Assembly: GCF_019578655.1 (NCBI RefSeq)
Contig: NC_063260.1
Span: 21,228,888-21,292,887 of the forward strand
Length of the DNA: 64,000 nucleotides
Source: Ricinus communis
Lineage: Eukaryota > Streptophyta > Magnoliopsida > Malpighiales > Euphorbiaceae
Direction: 5' to 3'
The notes beneath the pieces were generated by a model, which was not told the DNA's origin, made no database searches, and saw only the letters and a program-made list of their open reading frames with translations. The number at the start of each line of letters is the position of its first letter. Position 1 is the stretch's first letter. Shown piece by piece: positions 1 to 14,062 of this stretch. A program made the translations under genes and the position numbers.

Positions 1-464
1 GAAGTAGTGCATTTCCAAGGACATTATTTTGGCCAACACTACATACCTGAAAGCAACAAGTTCAAAATTATTATCACAATCACAGGGTAATGCTGCATTT
101 ATCTACACATACAAGGATCGCAAACACAATACTCATAGAGTGTTCAAATGCTAGATAACATCTAAATATCAGACTCAGCCTAGCTATGGTCTTCCCATGT
201 AAGAGAAGCAAAATGGGAATGACCATCTTTCGTGTCTAGCCGTAACAGCTTCAAATACTTTGCAAGTCTAACAGTTTTTGGCATCTATATATGCATTGTG
301 TGATCTTTCAATATGTCCTATCACCAAAGAAAAAACGTTACCTATGTGCTTTAGCATCTCATTCCTCATGACCATTCAAAACATTAATAATGCAGTTGTT
401 ACAGAATGGGAAACATGCCCCGCAATGGTCATCCTCCAAACAAAATCATAAAGAAATATCTAAC

Positions 465-3400
465 CTCAATGTACTTCACATCCATTTTATTCAGAATCTC
501 CGGAATGCCATGTGTTGAAAGCAAGCTAATAACACCCCCAGATCCAACTGGCACTTGCAGTATTTCCCATGGTGACTTCATCAAAATTTTGCACCTGCTC
601 GGTTCTTCATAAGAACTATTAACAACTGGAAGCTTCTCCTCTTCCAAAAACCACACCTGGGAGCAGAGAAACATTTCAAAAGCAACTTACACAAGTAGAA
701 ACGAACAGGAAATTGAAAACTAGAGATAATTCTCTACTTTCAGCTCAAACCTAGCAAAAGACACATTATTACAAACATGCAAGTGGCTAGGACACAAAGT
801 TTTGTCTGCAAGGACAGAAATCTGTGCTTCTCTTAGGATATCAACTTCTCAGGTGCACATATCAATTACGTTAGATTTGAACCATGAACCAAGTTCATGG
901 ATTTAAAACTTCGGTACATGTAGTCATTTGCCTAGGTTGAACTCTAAAGCATAATTCCCATGCTCCAATTCTTTCAGGACATGGCAGACTAACTGATTCT
1001 AACTCATAAGGCTATTAATACAATTTTCTTGCCATAATATGACTGCTAAAGCATTCTACTGCAATAGTATACTATATCCTCATAAATCGGGAAAGAAAAT
1101 ACAGCATAAATACACATTTGAATACTACTGCTAGTAAGTAATCAAACACAGAAAATCTATACATGTATGAAAGAGAGAGAGAGAGTCTCCAAGGGATAAC
1201 TCAACATGTATGCTCACCTTGTCAGTATCAAACCCAAAGTAATCATTATCTGAGAACAGCTTTTTCAAAGACCGGATTTCTTGCATTGGGCAAACCAAAA
1301 CCAAAGGCACAAATGCACGGTCTTCCATCTGCAACGAATGCATGTTTGTTAGACCATGTTTTAAAATCACCAAAGACAGCTAATCACATAATGCCAAGTA
1401 TGAAAATCCTTTTATCATTACCATAAAATATGTCATGCTAAAGCATTTAAATAATTAAATGTAGCATTTATAATTAAGACGACTAACATTTATTCCCAAT
1501 TTAGTTGGAGTCAAATGTAGTAAACATTTAAGTCAACAGAAAATTTATCATAAGCTCACATCAGGGTAAATGAGGAGAGCTTTATCAATGAGAGTTTAAG
1601 AATAAGTAGCACCTTCAAAAAACTCTGATCATCTGAAAGTGATTTCTGAAGCAAGGAAAAGGCCAAATCCTCACTGTTTTTAGTGTCAACGACATCAGGG
1701 CTATGGCTTGTTCCATTCTTGTCAACCTCATTCACCACTAAAACAATACCTACTTTGCCTGTAGACAAAAGATTCAGCCCTTTGTCTTGCATATCGAAAT
1801 ATGCGGTCAAACTCTCTTCAGTTGCACAAGGAGTGAGGCACTTCTTTGATAGCTTCAAAGACCTTTGTATTAGCTTCGTTCTTGTGGCACTGATTAACTC
1901 AGTTATGCCCCATCTGAGTCAAGCAGATCAAAACTATAGGTTACTACATCTGATCCCAAATACCAAGTCTAGAGAGAAGCTGCAAATTGCTTCCACTGAA
2001 GTTTATGTTTAATGAACTAGCCTAGTGTCTTGTCACAGTCCAATAACATATTGTTGGAATTAACAGCACATATGGACATAAACTGAAAGACTATAAAACC
2101 AGTCAGTTGTAAAAGAAGGTGTTCATACTCTTTTCAGATCAAACTTCTAAAAAGCATTGTATGTGCAATACATACACTAATCAGGGGGTGATCAAAGAAA
2201 AGCAGAGTAAAACTTTTCTACTCAACATCAAGAGCACGTTAGTCGGTTTAGTGCTTTAAATTCAATAGGCCCCAAAATGGCTTCAGATGAATATATCAAA
2301 TAGCTGCACTCACATATTCTCCAATTCCTCTGCAAACCAAAATGTCAAGAAAAAATGTATCCATGTTTAGTGTTAAAAAAAATAAACCTCTGGAAGGATA
2401 TCCCTATATTTTGTAGTGCCTGCTGAAGCAATTTAGAATTTACACCAACAATCTGATCTGCCAGTGAACTCCTTTGGGGCTTTTCCCCATATCTTAATCC
2501 ATCAAACACATGTTTTTGCTCCATCTCACACAATTTCTTTTTTGCTGCTATAAGGCGTCTTTGAAACTTTTTCCTTTCTTTCCATTCCTGCAGTAAATCA
2601 AAAGATGACTTAGCTACATACAATTACCAACCAATGTATCACATGCTTCAACGTTTACTAGGATACACAAAAGGGAGTCTGCCAAACCAAAGGATTATGC
2701 ATTCACTTAGCCACAATAGTCTGCTTTTGAAAAGGAAAGTTAGTAAACAAAGGCCAAACTAAAAGGATCATGCATCAATAATAACCCTATAATATCCAAA
2801 AAGTACCACAACTACCAAACTGATATGAGCCTTATACATATTTATGACCAAACTCTCCCATCATATCCATTTTCCAACTCCAATCCCATCTTAATACCAA
2901 AATCATTTCATTAATTTAATTATACAAAAAATACATAGGAAAATGACAGTCACTTCTTATAAGTTCAATCCTAACAACAGGATACCTGCAGGAAAAAGAA
3001 TAAGTTTAAGAAGTAATTAACATATTTATTAAGACACAAAAAGGAAGCAAGATCCAACTTTACAGATATCCCGAGAGCATATGATACATAATGACACATC
3101 AAAAAGCTGAAGAATAAACTAAAACAACATACTGAAGGCTTTACTAGAAAACATAAAAGTTATAATAGAAACACAAAGATACTATTGGTTTCAAACAAGT
3201 TGCTTTCTCTAAAACTGAGAGACTATGGAAATTGCCAAATATAACATTAAAAATGAATCACACAGTATACAAGAAAACGTAGAGCAGACTGTAATGAGTC
3301 ATTAAGTTTATCCTCTATGACTTGTTGGGAAAGGGAGGAATTTGAGGTGGAGAGGAAAATGGCAGGAGAATGTGGGTTCCATTAGAAACAAACTTGTGGG

Positions 3401-5999
3401 CCCCATTAATCATTTTCTTTCTTTCCCCATTGTCCTCCCTTCCAAACAAAGGCTTAGTTAATGCATCAAGTAGAGTATAAAGGAGTATGCCTCACAAGCT
3501 GGCGTCTTTCTTTCTTGGACCTCTCATCAGATCGTATGTTTAACTTAAGAAGTCCTTTTGGGGGTGTAATCCACATTTCTCTTTTGGTCATATCCACATC
3601 TGGAACAATTGCTTCAACAAATGGTACCCACACCAGGGGACTGGATACCCCTGTTTCTGCTGTCATTAACTTCTCAGTCCCCTCAGGCACACCCTCAGTT
3701 GGGCAGAGCATGACCTGTAAAAGGTCACCCGCTCCACTATCAAAAACATTAACAACAGTTCCCACACATTGGCCAGTTTCCTGGAAGAAAAAGTATAATT
3801 GATTGAAGTCAGCACTCAGGAATTACATAAATTGATGGAATTATTAATATAAATGAAAAAAGTTAACATGGATATTTAAGCAGTGGCCACATTTTCTTAA
3901 AAACAGAATATAAACCACAGGGGGAAAAAAGGAAACTAATTGCTGAACATGAAAATGACATTTCGAGCAAGTAGATTGCAGGAGAAGGACAGCATATAAA
4001 GGCAATGGATCTTTAAGTGCCGCAGTCTTTTACAAGTTGTTTGCTTTATGAACAAGAAAAAAGGAGAGAGAGAGAAATCATAGATAATAAATAAAAGGAA
4101 CTTTCAGAAATTTAACAGCCCTAGAGCATAAAAGATTTCCTTAGCAGAATGAGAGATATGGTTCCATGAAATGTTCAAACCTTAAGAATCACTCTCATGC
4201 CAACAAGATCGCGAGTGTAAAAGTCTCCTTCTTCTAACTCCGGCCTATCATCTTCTCTCACAAGAAGAGTCGACCCAACAAGTTGCCTAGCCTGAAACAT
4301 ACAAAATTTCACTTTTATGAACACACATTGAATCATATAAATACAGTGAAATTCATAATCTATTTCAAGGTGATTTCCTTAAGAAAACCTACCAAAAGTG
4401 TCAATTTTCCATAAAATTGATGCAAAAATCAAGTAAAATTTGCTAGGACAGCCTAAGTTTTTCTGGTAGGGATCATTTTTGAGTTAGGCCGAGCAAGTTA
4501 GGATCAATATTCCCAAGACACATCATCAACGTAGCACTCCCAGAACTACCCAATAACATGGCAAACTTTAAGTAGAGGAAAGAAAAAGTTCTCCGAACAT
4601 TTTACAACATATATCATAGTAACAACCAAAATCCTAACTAGTTTGGAAAAAGAAATTCAGAACTCATTTGAATATCACTAGCAATTGTTTCTCCATAGAT
4701 ACCCTTAAAGTATTTTCTTTAGCGTAAACTGCAATTCTGTGGCTTCCACTCACAATCAGATTATAGAACAAGATTTAATAAGTAATGGTCAGCATATTGG
4801 AATTCATTCTTCAACAGATTTTATTCTTCAGTTTGAATTCAATTACCAATTATGATTCATGATCTTATGATTTGATATAATACAAGCATGTTTTTAAGGT
4901 TCCAAAACATTCATATAAGGAGAAAAGGATTTGTTCAAGCCACATGCCAAGAGATTACACAGGAAACGAGATACCTACAACAAGAAGTCAACAACAGTGG
5001 CAGCGGGATATATTACCAACAGATGGCTCACTAGATAACTAAAGAAATTATAAATACTCTATGGTCTTCTCAACAATGCCATCTCTACACATTATGCATA
5101 TTCAATATAGCTAATCAATATAGAGAAAACAAGAAAGAAGAGCAAAGACATAAGCCAATAAAACATTAAGACATAACAGTCATCTTCCTCAGCTCACCTG
5201 CTCCACTGTGTCAATTCCATCAAACCTAAGTATCCAACTCTTTTGTCCATGGTATCCTCTTCCTTCAATCAACTCAACTTCTTGAATCATATCTTTCCCA
5301 GAAATCTGCTGCCTTAACCATCTTCTCCCAGGCTAAAAAAAGAAACAAAAATTAAACTGGAACAATGACACGGAACTGCAAAATAACCATGACCATATGT
5401 AAAATATCATTATTTCTTTTTGCAACTTTGAAATCATCTTAGGCTTAAAACACACATACACCACCAAATTACAACCATTATGCATAATTACACAAGACAA
5501 ATTACTTTGTTTAGTAAGTTTTGAAGCCATGTACCACCTGGGAAAATCTCAATTCAGGAAAATCAGTACTGGGTTTCACACAAATTTCTCCTTGAAGCCC
5601 ATGAACACTAGATAAGTATCCAACTTCAACAAATTCTAATTCATTCTTTGCAGTTTCAATAACAATCTCTTGAGTAGCTGCAAAAAGCAGCAAACAAAAT
5701 CAATTATGCAAATCCAATAACAAAAATTAACAGTTATAAGAAAGATATTAAGCAACGTGCAATCAACATAATAAAAGAAACAAAGTTTTCTATATGTATA
5801 TGTATGCATGAATAAAGAGAGAGAAAGAGAGAGTGCCAGTGCAGTGAAGAGTATTGGAAGGTAATCTTGAAGGTAAAACTGTTGGAGAAAGTCTGCTTCG
5901 AAATGGCGGGAGAAGTGAATTATGAGAAGATGGGATTGTTGAATAGAAGAGAAGTGAAGTATAAGAAGAAGAAGTAGCTCCTTGCAGCAGCAGCATCAT
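465..5999 (-). CDS. RimM-like / UDP-sugar pyrophosphorylase-like fusion protein (partial, continues past the left edge)
   Basis: The visible exons read on the minus strand are about 5999-5856, 5677-5538, 5332-5198, 4291-4181, 3780-3496, 2587-2388, a tiny one near 2329-2314, 1913-1613, 1328-1218 and 656-465. The first part matches ribosome maturation factor Rim[19 protein letters not shown], then PGRRWLRQQ, the [10 protein letters not shown] segment, and a PRC-barrel-like stretch ending [12 protein letters not shown]. Later exons look like a UDP-sugar or UDP-GlcNAc pyrophosphorylase domain ([10 protein letters not shown] and [15 protein letters not shown]). This domain pair is that of Arabidopsis At5g46420, as I recall. 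The Ser-rich N-terminus after MMLLL looks like an organelle transit peptide, so a role in plastid or mitochondrial small-subunit maturation is inferred. Exon 1 has no good GT donor; a GC donor near 5856 would keep frame. The phase through the 2314-2329 micro-exon is unresolved. The C-terminal exons lie outside the window. Confidence 0.85.
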
Positions 6000-6227
6000 C
6001 GTTATACTCTTGCAGAGAAGCTCAAGTTTTGTATTAATATTAAGAAGCACTAAAGTGTACAAACTTTTGCAGCGCAGTGTACAAGTACTACGAGCTGATT
6101 CAGTTTAGATTTTTTTATCTTCAGAAAAGGGTCAAATATGACCCCTATTTTTTATTTTTTTTTAACTTGAAAATATGACCCTATTGTACACCCTTTTGTG
6201 ACATTAGCTCCTCGTATACCCTCCGCT

Positions 6228-8039
6228 AGACTGTAATTGAACCAAACCGAGCCAAATATCAATAATTTCAGGCTTGATTTGTTTAATTCTGACAGAAGCT
6301 CGAGCTTTTATAATGGAACTCAAGCTCGACTTGTTTGAAAATAATTAGGCTCGAAAATAACTAGAGCTTGGTTCGTTACTAGCTCGGTTCGGCGAATAGC
6401 TCGAGCTTGGTTTGAAATTTGATTCATTAAGTGGTTGCATAATAAGAAAAGTTCGAGTTCGAGCTCGTTAAATATAATTCGAGCTCGAGCTCAAGCTCAT
6501 ACTCGTTAAACATTTTTTAACAATTAAGTTATTCAATTGCAACATCTAAAAATATAATAAAAAATAATGAAAGTATCAAATTTAGCAAAACAAATAAAAA
6601 AATTAAATTTACAATAAAAATAATCAAAATCAGCTTTTAAAAATATAGCAAAACATGCAAAAAAAAAAACTTATTACTAAAACCTCATAAAGATTGAAAG
6701 TAAAAACCATCGGTGCATAAAAATTGCAAGAAAACCATACTAAACATATCACAAATTTGTATTAACTTAAAAAATATATAAACCAGCCCCGCTATTTCAT
6801 TTTCTAATAGCACTCACCTTTTAATGAATAATATTTATAAAATTTAAAATAAGTTTTAAAATATAAAATAGTTGAAATGTGATATAATAAAGTAGCTAAA
6901 AATTTTTTATAATAATATATTAACTTATATAAATTACAGTCTTGATTTATTTTAGCTTAATTTTTAATTTAATTTCCATTTAAAAATATAAACATAAATT
7001 CAATCTAAAGTTTTAATTAAATTAAGATTTTCTCAAAGAAATCGTATGATCCAACACCGACACTCCACTCTATTGACTCAAAAATTCGAGTTAGACGAAT
7101 ATGAGATATCTAATAAGCGAAGTGTATGAAATTGAAAAAAAAAAAACTTTATGTTAAGGTTAAGATATATAAGGTTTCGCAATACCACTGACTATATTCA
7201 TTTAGATGCAATGTTTAATTTTTTATTTTCTACATTAATGTCTGGTTAGTCATGACCTATTATATACTAATTAATATTTTAATAATAAATAATTTTTATT
7301 AAATTAGTATAATTAAAGGATGCATTTAGGATATTTTTATTGTCATAAAAATGTAATTAAATTTTATAATACACAATAATTCATAAATAAAATAAAAATT
7401 ATATTAATGAGTCAACTTTATTTTATCTAATTTGAAAAACACTCATTTTATTTAATTGTTATAGAATGTATATGTTATTATTTACAATAAACGAAAAGGA
7501 TTGTTGCTGACACGAAAGCTGTCCGCCTGCAACCCAAGAAGTTGGCAAAGCCAACACAACATTAGTTAGAGTCGTCCCCTTCATTCTATGCTGACCTAGG
7601 CCGGGGGCTGGCTTATTTATTGTTTTTGTTGTAATTCTTACTAATAATAATAAATATATTTAAATATTATAGTTATATTATTATTATTATTATTATTTTG
7701 AATTCGAGTTCGAGCCGATAAATGAGCTTGCTCACAAGCCTACTTGTTGAACTTATAAACGAGCATGTTTATGAACTTTACAAATGAAAAGGACTATGAA
7801 CGTGTTGGCAAGCTTTATAAATGAATTGAGCTCGAGTTCGAGCTCACGAGCCTGGTCGCGAGCCAATAAATGAGCAAGTTCGCAAGCTAACGAACCAAAC
7901 TCTGTCAAGCTCGAGCTTCACTCGATAAAATTATCGAGTTCGAACTCAGCTCGTTTAAATTAACGAACGATCTCGAACGAGCTTTTTATCGATCCGAGCT
8001 CCGAATAGCTCGCGAGACGTTTGGTCCATTTACAGTCTT
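6228..8039. mobile_element. Probable non-autonomous DNA transposon with imperfect terminal inverted repeats
   Basis: The left end at 6228 reads AGACTGTAATTGAACCAAAC. The reverse complement of the right end at 8039 reads AGACTGTAAATGGACCAAAC, so the two ends form a near-perfect 20-bp inverted repeat with two mismatches. Inside each end lies a 300-400 bp zone dense in GAGCTCGAG, GTTCGAG and AAGCTCG motifs in opposite orientation (6290-6510 and 7700-8025). The middle is AT-rich with no open frame of note. A less AT-rich patch at 7500-7620 is unassigned. No clean target-site duplication is visible, so I cannot name the superfamily (Mutator-, hAT- or CACTA-like are all possible). The element fills the space between the RimM-like gene and the RPL32 promoter. 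Confidence 0.55.
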
Positions 8040-8521
8040 ATGGATATGACTTAGTAATTAGTACAACTCTCTTTTTAATCATTTAGATAAATATAACCTA
8101 CTAACTAATCCTTTTTTTTATCGGATAAACTATTGTTAAAAGCAAAATATATAATCAAAATTTTAAAACATTTAGTTTTATCTTATTAAATTTTCATATT
8201 TCTAAGTACTTTTAATTAAAATAAAATAAAAATCTAAAATCCAAAAAATTTATCACCGAATCCTAATGAAAATTTCAGAAATTTATTTATAGTGTTAATA
8301 AATTTTGGGTATTCTTCATATATAACTGGGGGAATTAAAAATAAATTTATTTTAAAATTTTAAAATAACTAAATATAATTATACAAAGTGTAAATTTAAA
8401 ATATAGTTAGTAATTACTTTTTATTTTTGGCGTTATATTCTTAACTGATAAACGATGGGATAGGATATCAGGGCCCTTAAAAGCGTACCTGAGCTAGTGT
8501 TAGCGTACTAATAATTGAGCT

Positions 8522-8760
8522 AGCCCAGTAGTAGAAGTCCAACAAGCCCAATATTGCTAATCTTAATCAGAACCATTCATTCTTGACCGCGGATCTGAAT
8601 TTTTTTTCCAGAACTGATAACATAACAAACCCTAAAAGACATGTCACCAAATACCATCTCGCGTATATAAAGGTGGAGCTAGATCTCATATTCTAGGCCT
8701 CCGCGGCGTAGCAGCGAAACCCTAACTTTCAGTGAGTTCTCACCTCTTGCTGTAGGGTTT
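8522..8760 (+). promoter_or_regulatory. RPL32 promoter and 5' leader: site II elements, telo boxes, TATA box, 5'UTR intron
   Basis: Two AGCCCA motifs (reverse of the TGGGCT site II element) lie at 8522-8527 and 8545-8550. A telo box AAACCCTAA is at 8627-8635, a TATA-like TATATAAA at 8664-8671, a second AACCCTAA at 8718-8725 and an inverse TAGGGTTT at 8753-8760. Site II plus telo box is the known signature of plant ribosomal-protein and other growth-regulated genes. A 90-bp leader intron (donor GTGAGT at 8732, acceptor TGTAG ending at 8821) separates the leader from the start codon; the last inverse telo box lies inside it. Confidence 0.7.
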
Positions 8761-8835
8761 GTCAATTCTTAATTTACGTAACTTGGAACTGACAAAACAT
8801 ATTGTTGTTAATTTTTTGTAGGAGGTAAGTAAAAA

Positions 8836-10794
<1,959 letters not shown>

Positions 10795-11941
10795 GCTGAG
10801 CCTAGAAATTTTGGTTGTGTAGGAGTGAGAATGGTCTAGTTTGCTTGTCAGTTTTGGATGTTTTCTTCTTATAATCAATGTAAACTTGGGTGATTTATAT
10901 CATAATATGGAATATTCTTGTTATTCATATTAAAGTGTTTAGTGCTAGCATCTTATTGTTTTTAATGTTAAAAGAAATTTTGTGCACTTGCCTGCTACCA
11001 GTACAAATGTATATTTTGCAAAAACAGCTGAACTTGACATGCTAGGATTGCTGTCTTAGTATTTTCGTGATTTACGTTCTGTTAATTCTTCCTTATTTCT
11101 AAGCATCAAGAACCTACTTATTCCTTCCACTGCCTTTTAGACTAATGCCTTTCTTTGGTTTTCCATGACCTACTTCCCGATCAGATGTTTTCGGTGTTTT
11201 GAATTCTTGGTGGGGAAGTCCTGATAACTTAAAAGGCACAATTAGAACAGTGTTAGATTAAAGATTATTAAGTTTATTCCGTCTATTCATAGACTAAGCT
11301 GAAGTTCATTTTCTGCTTAACTATCTTGTTGATTGTTTTACGAACTTTTCATGGGCATCAAACTGTCAAGAAAAATAATATAAGCATGCCAGCAATTTTT
11401 AACTTGGCGATTCCCCGGTTTTTTATTTTGCAACTTAGTTATTCTGAATTGAGAAATATAAACACATAAAGTTCATTTTACAAGAAAAACTTGCAACTCT
11501 TATCCTTTGTTCTTCTTATGGTATGCAGTCGATTTGGATGATCCAGTTAATGACAATAAGAAGTACAAACTGGTCAACTTTTTTCATTCCTAGCTACATC
11601 TATGGAAATGGTTGAAATTTTCTTTCATTTTTCATTTTTAGTTGCCTACATTATCAGACCATGGAAAACTAGCACCGGAAGAAGCTGAAAAGAGTCGGAC
11701 ATAGGGTAAGAGGCTTTTTCCATGGTTGTTAGGCAAGGAAAGGCAACAGTTAAGTAACATAATAAGTTACTGATCGGTGGTTAATTATAAATGTTAAATG
11801 CACAGAACAAAACTATACACAAGGTCTTCTCAGGCATTTGACAAGAGGCAATAAAACCCAAGATGCTGGTTGAAATATGAACTCAATCTATAGTTAATTA
11901 TTGATTAACCTACGCCAGAAGTCATTGCAACAACCGCTGTG
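10795..11941. other. RPL32 3' flank and intergenic space before the PPR gene
   Basis: The RPL32 3'UTR probably ends in the T/A-rich stretch around 10870-10930; no textbook AATAAA is seen. The rest is ordinary AT-rich sequence with no convincing gene, repeat or RNA. The PPR gene ends at 11942 on the opposite strand, so the two genes converge here. Confidence 0.5.
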
Positions 11942-14062
11942 CTACCAATAATCTCCACATGAACAAATACCATTAGTGAAGTGGTGGAAGCGACTAGAAT
12001 CTCTGACAACAATCTCCCGATCTGTAATGTTTGTTATAAGCTTAATTACAGAGTGGCAATCTCCACATACTCTGAGATTCTTCATCACCGTTATTGTACT
12101 TCCCTCCACAGTACTAACCAGAGCAAATCCAATCGCGAGCCTTTCACTATGATAAGATAACATCTCTTCCTTTTGCTCATCCTCAACATCATGCAGAGCT
12201 AGTCTCCGATCAGGAACATAACCAAATTCCTTCAATTTTCCTCCCAACCAGTCCAACTTCTCATATATTTTCTCACTAAGCACATGAGACCTATCTCCAG
12301 AAAGAAATTCATGTTTCCTTCCTTTTAGAACTACCCAACTACACCCGGCTTGTTTTACTATTCCCCCTTGCTTCATCTTCACTCTTATTCTGGAAACGTC
12401 ACTCCATCTACCTGCAGAAGCATATAGATTAGACAACAGAACATAGGCGGCACTACATTGTGGTTCTAGATTAAAGATATTTCCTGCAGCTCTTTCAGCA
12501 ACCTCTAAACTAGAATGCATCCTACAAGCACCGAGGAGTGCTAACCATATCATAGAATTCGCTTCCATAGGCATATTTTCTATTAACTCCTCTGCTTCTT
12601 CCAACTTCCCACATCTACCTAAGATATCCACCATACAAGCATAATGTTGAAGCTTCAGCTTAATGGGTTTGTACCTATGAATATACTGGAAAAATCGTCT
12701 TCCCTTCTGTAACATCCCAGAATGGCTGCAAGCAGAAAGCAAACCAGTCAATGTGATCTCATCTGGGTCTACACATGCACGTATCATTTGGTTAAAAAAA
12801 ATCAGAGCCCAGATGCCATGTCCATGCTGTGAGCTTCCAACAATAATTGAGTTCCATGAGACATCATTCTTCTCTTTAATCTTTTTAAATACAGCTACAG
12901 CATCATTTACGTTACCACATTCATTATACATGACTACGAGAGAATTACCAACAAAGACATCAGTTTCCAAACCTAGTTTAGCGGTTACTGTGTGAATCTC
13001 CTTACCCCTGTCAAGGGCCTCTAATCCACGACATGAATTAAAAGCACTAATGAATGTAGATTGATTCGGAAAAACACCCATCTTTATCATATCACTGAAA
13101 ACCCTCAATGCATCTTCATGCTTACTGTTTAATTCACATCCTGTCAAAAGTGCTGTCCATATAACCACATTTTTAGACAATGTCTCATTGAAAACCTGGT
13201 GAGCATTCTTGACTTGTTTGCAGTTTGAATAAAATGTTATCAATGAGGCTGATATAAATTCATCACTTTTATATCCTAACTTACTAACACGACCATGAAC
13301 TTGCACACCCATATTGAAGTCCATTGCATTTGCACAAGCCGTCAACACACAAGCATATGTGGTTGAAGTAGGCTTAACACCTGAATCCATCATCTTCCCA
13401 AAAAGAATCAAAGCCTCTTCACTTTTCCCATTCTGGTCAAGCCCACCAATCATTGAAGTCCAGGAAATAACATTTCTACAAGGCATCTTTTCAAACAAGT
13501 TCAAACCATCTGCAACTCTCCTATTCCCACAATACCCAAAAATCATCGCATTCCACGCAGCGACATCCCTTACTGGCATATCCCAAAAAAATCTTTCAGC
13601 AATCTCAACTCTCCCAAACTTCAAATACCCATTAACCATCGTAGTCCAAGAAACAACATTTCTTTCAGGCATTTCATCAAATAATCTTCTAGCCATACCC
13701 AAATCTCCACAATCTAAGCAGCCTTTTATCATCGAATTCCAAGAAATTATATCTCGAACAGTCATTCTATCAAACAACATTAATGCATCATTTAATCTAC
13801 CACTTCTTGCATAACCATTAATCATTAAAGTGCATAGATACGCTTCTGGAGATGAGATTTTAGCAAAGAGAAAACGGGCTTGGTCTAACTTTTGGTTCTT
13901 TAGGAGATCAGATAGCAAGTCTCTGTAAGAGGGAGCAATTGTACAGGTACAATAACTAACACCCACCAAGGATTTAGAGAACCTTGTGAAAAGAATGGGA
14001 ACCACATGGTTCCAAATTGAAAAGTGGAAAATCTTGGGTTGAGATTTGAAAATCCGAAACAT
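11942..14062 (-). CDS. DYW-class pentatricopeptide repeat protein (At5g46460-like, probably mitochondrial)
   Basis: A single uninterrupted exon encodes about 706 aa from the ATG at 14062; an in-frame ATG at 14113 would add 17 aa. I prefer 14062 because MFRIFKSQPKIFHFSIWNHV looks like a basic, aromatic organelle presequence. About a dozen P/L/S-type repeats follow, with recurring VSWTTMVNGY, AWNAMIFGY and SWNSIIVGSSQ helices. Then come E/E+ motifs and a complete DYW domain: HSERLAIGFAL (zinc-site HSE), NLRVCGDCHSVIKLI (CxxCH) and terminal GICSCGDYW. DYW proteins act in C-to-U editing of organelle transcripts; the edited site cannot be read from sequence. Its place next to RPL32 agrees with Arabidopsis chromosome 5 order. 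No disabling change is visible. Confidence 0.95.
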   Translation of the reverse strand: MFRIFKSQPKIFHFSIWNHVVPILFTRFSKSLVGVSYCTCTIAPSYRDLLSDLLKNQKLDQARFLFAKISSPEAYLCTLMINGYARSGRLNDALMLFDRMTVRDIISWNSMIKGCLDCGDLGMARRLFDEMPERNVVSWTTMVNGYLKFGRVEIAERFFWDMPVRDVAAWNAMIFGYCGNRRVADGLNLFEKMPCRNVISWTSMIGGLDQNGKSEEALILFGKMMDSGVKPTSTTYACVLTACANAMDFNMGVQVHGRVSKLGYKSDEFISASLITFYSNCKQVKNAHQVFNETLSKNVVIWTALLTGCELNSKHEDALRVFSDMIKMGVFPNQSTFISAFNSCRGLEALDRGKEIHTVTAKLGLETDVFVGNSLVVMYNECGNVNDAVAVFKKIKEKNDVSWNSIIVGSSQHGHGIWALIFFNQMIRACVDPDEITLTGLLSACSHSGMLQKGRRFFQYIHRYKPIKLKLQHYACMVDILGRCGKLEEAEELIENMPMEANSMIWLALLGACRMHSSLEVAERAAGNIFNLEPQCSAAYVLLSNLYASAGRWSDVSRIRVKMKQGGIVKQAGCSWVVLKGRKHEFLSGDRSHVLSEKIYEKLDWLGGKLKEFGYVPDRRLALHDVEDEQKEEMLSYHSERLAIGFALVSTVEGSTITVMKNLRVCGDCHSVIKLITNITDREIVVRDSSRFHHFTNGICSCGDYW

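Noticed and set aside
13314..13814. 166-codon open frame on the plus strand
   Set aside because: Antisense shadow of the PPR-DYW gene; no recognisable protein character.
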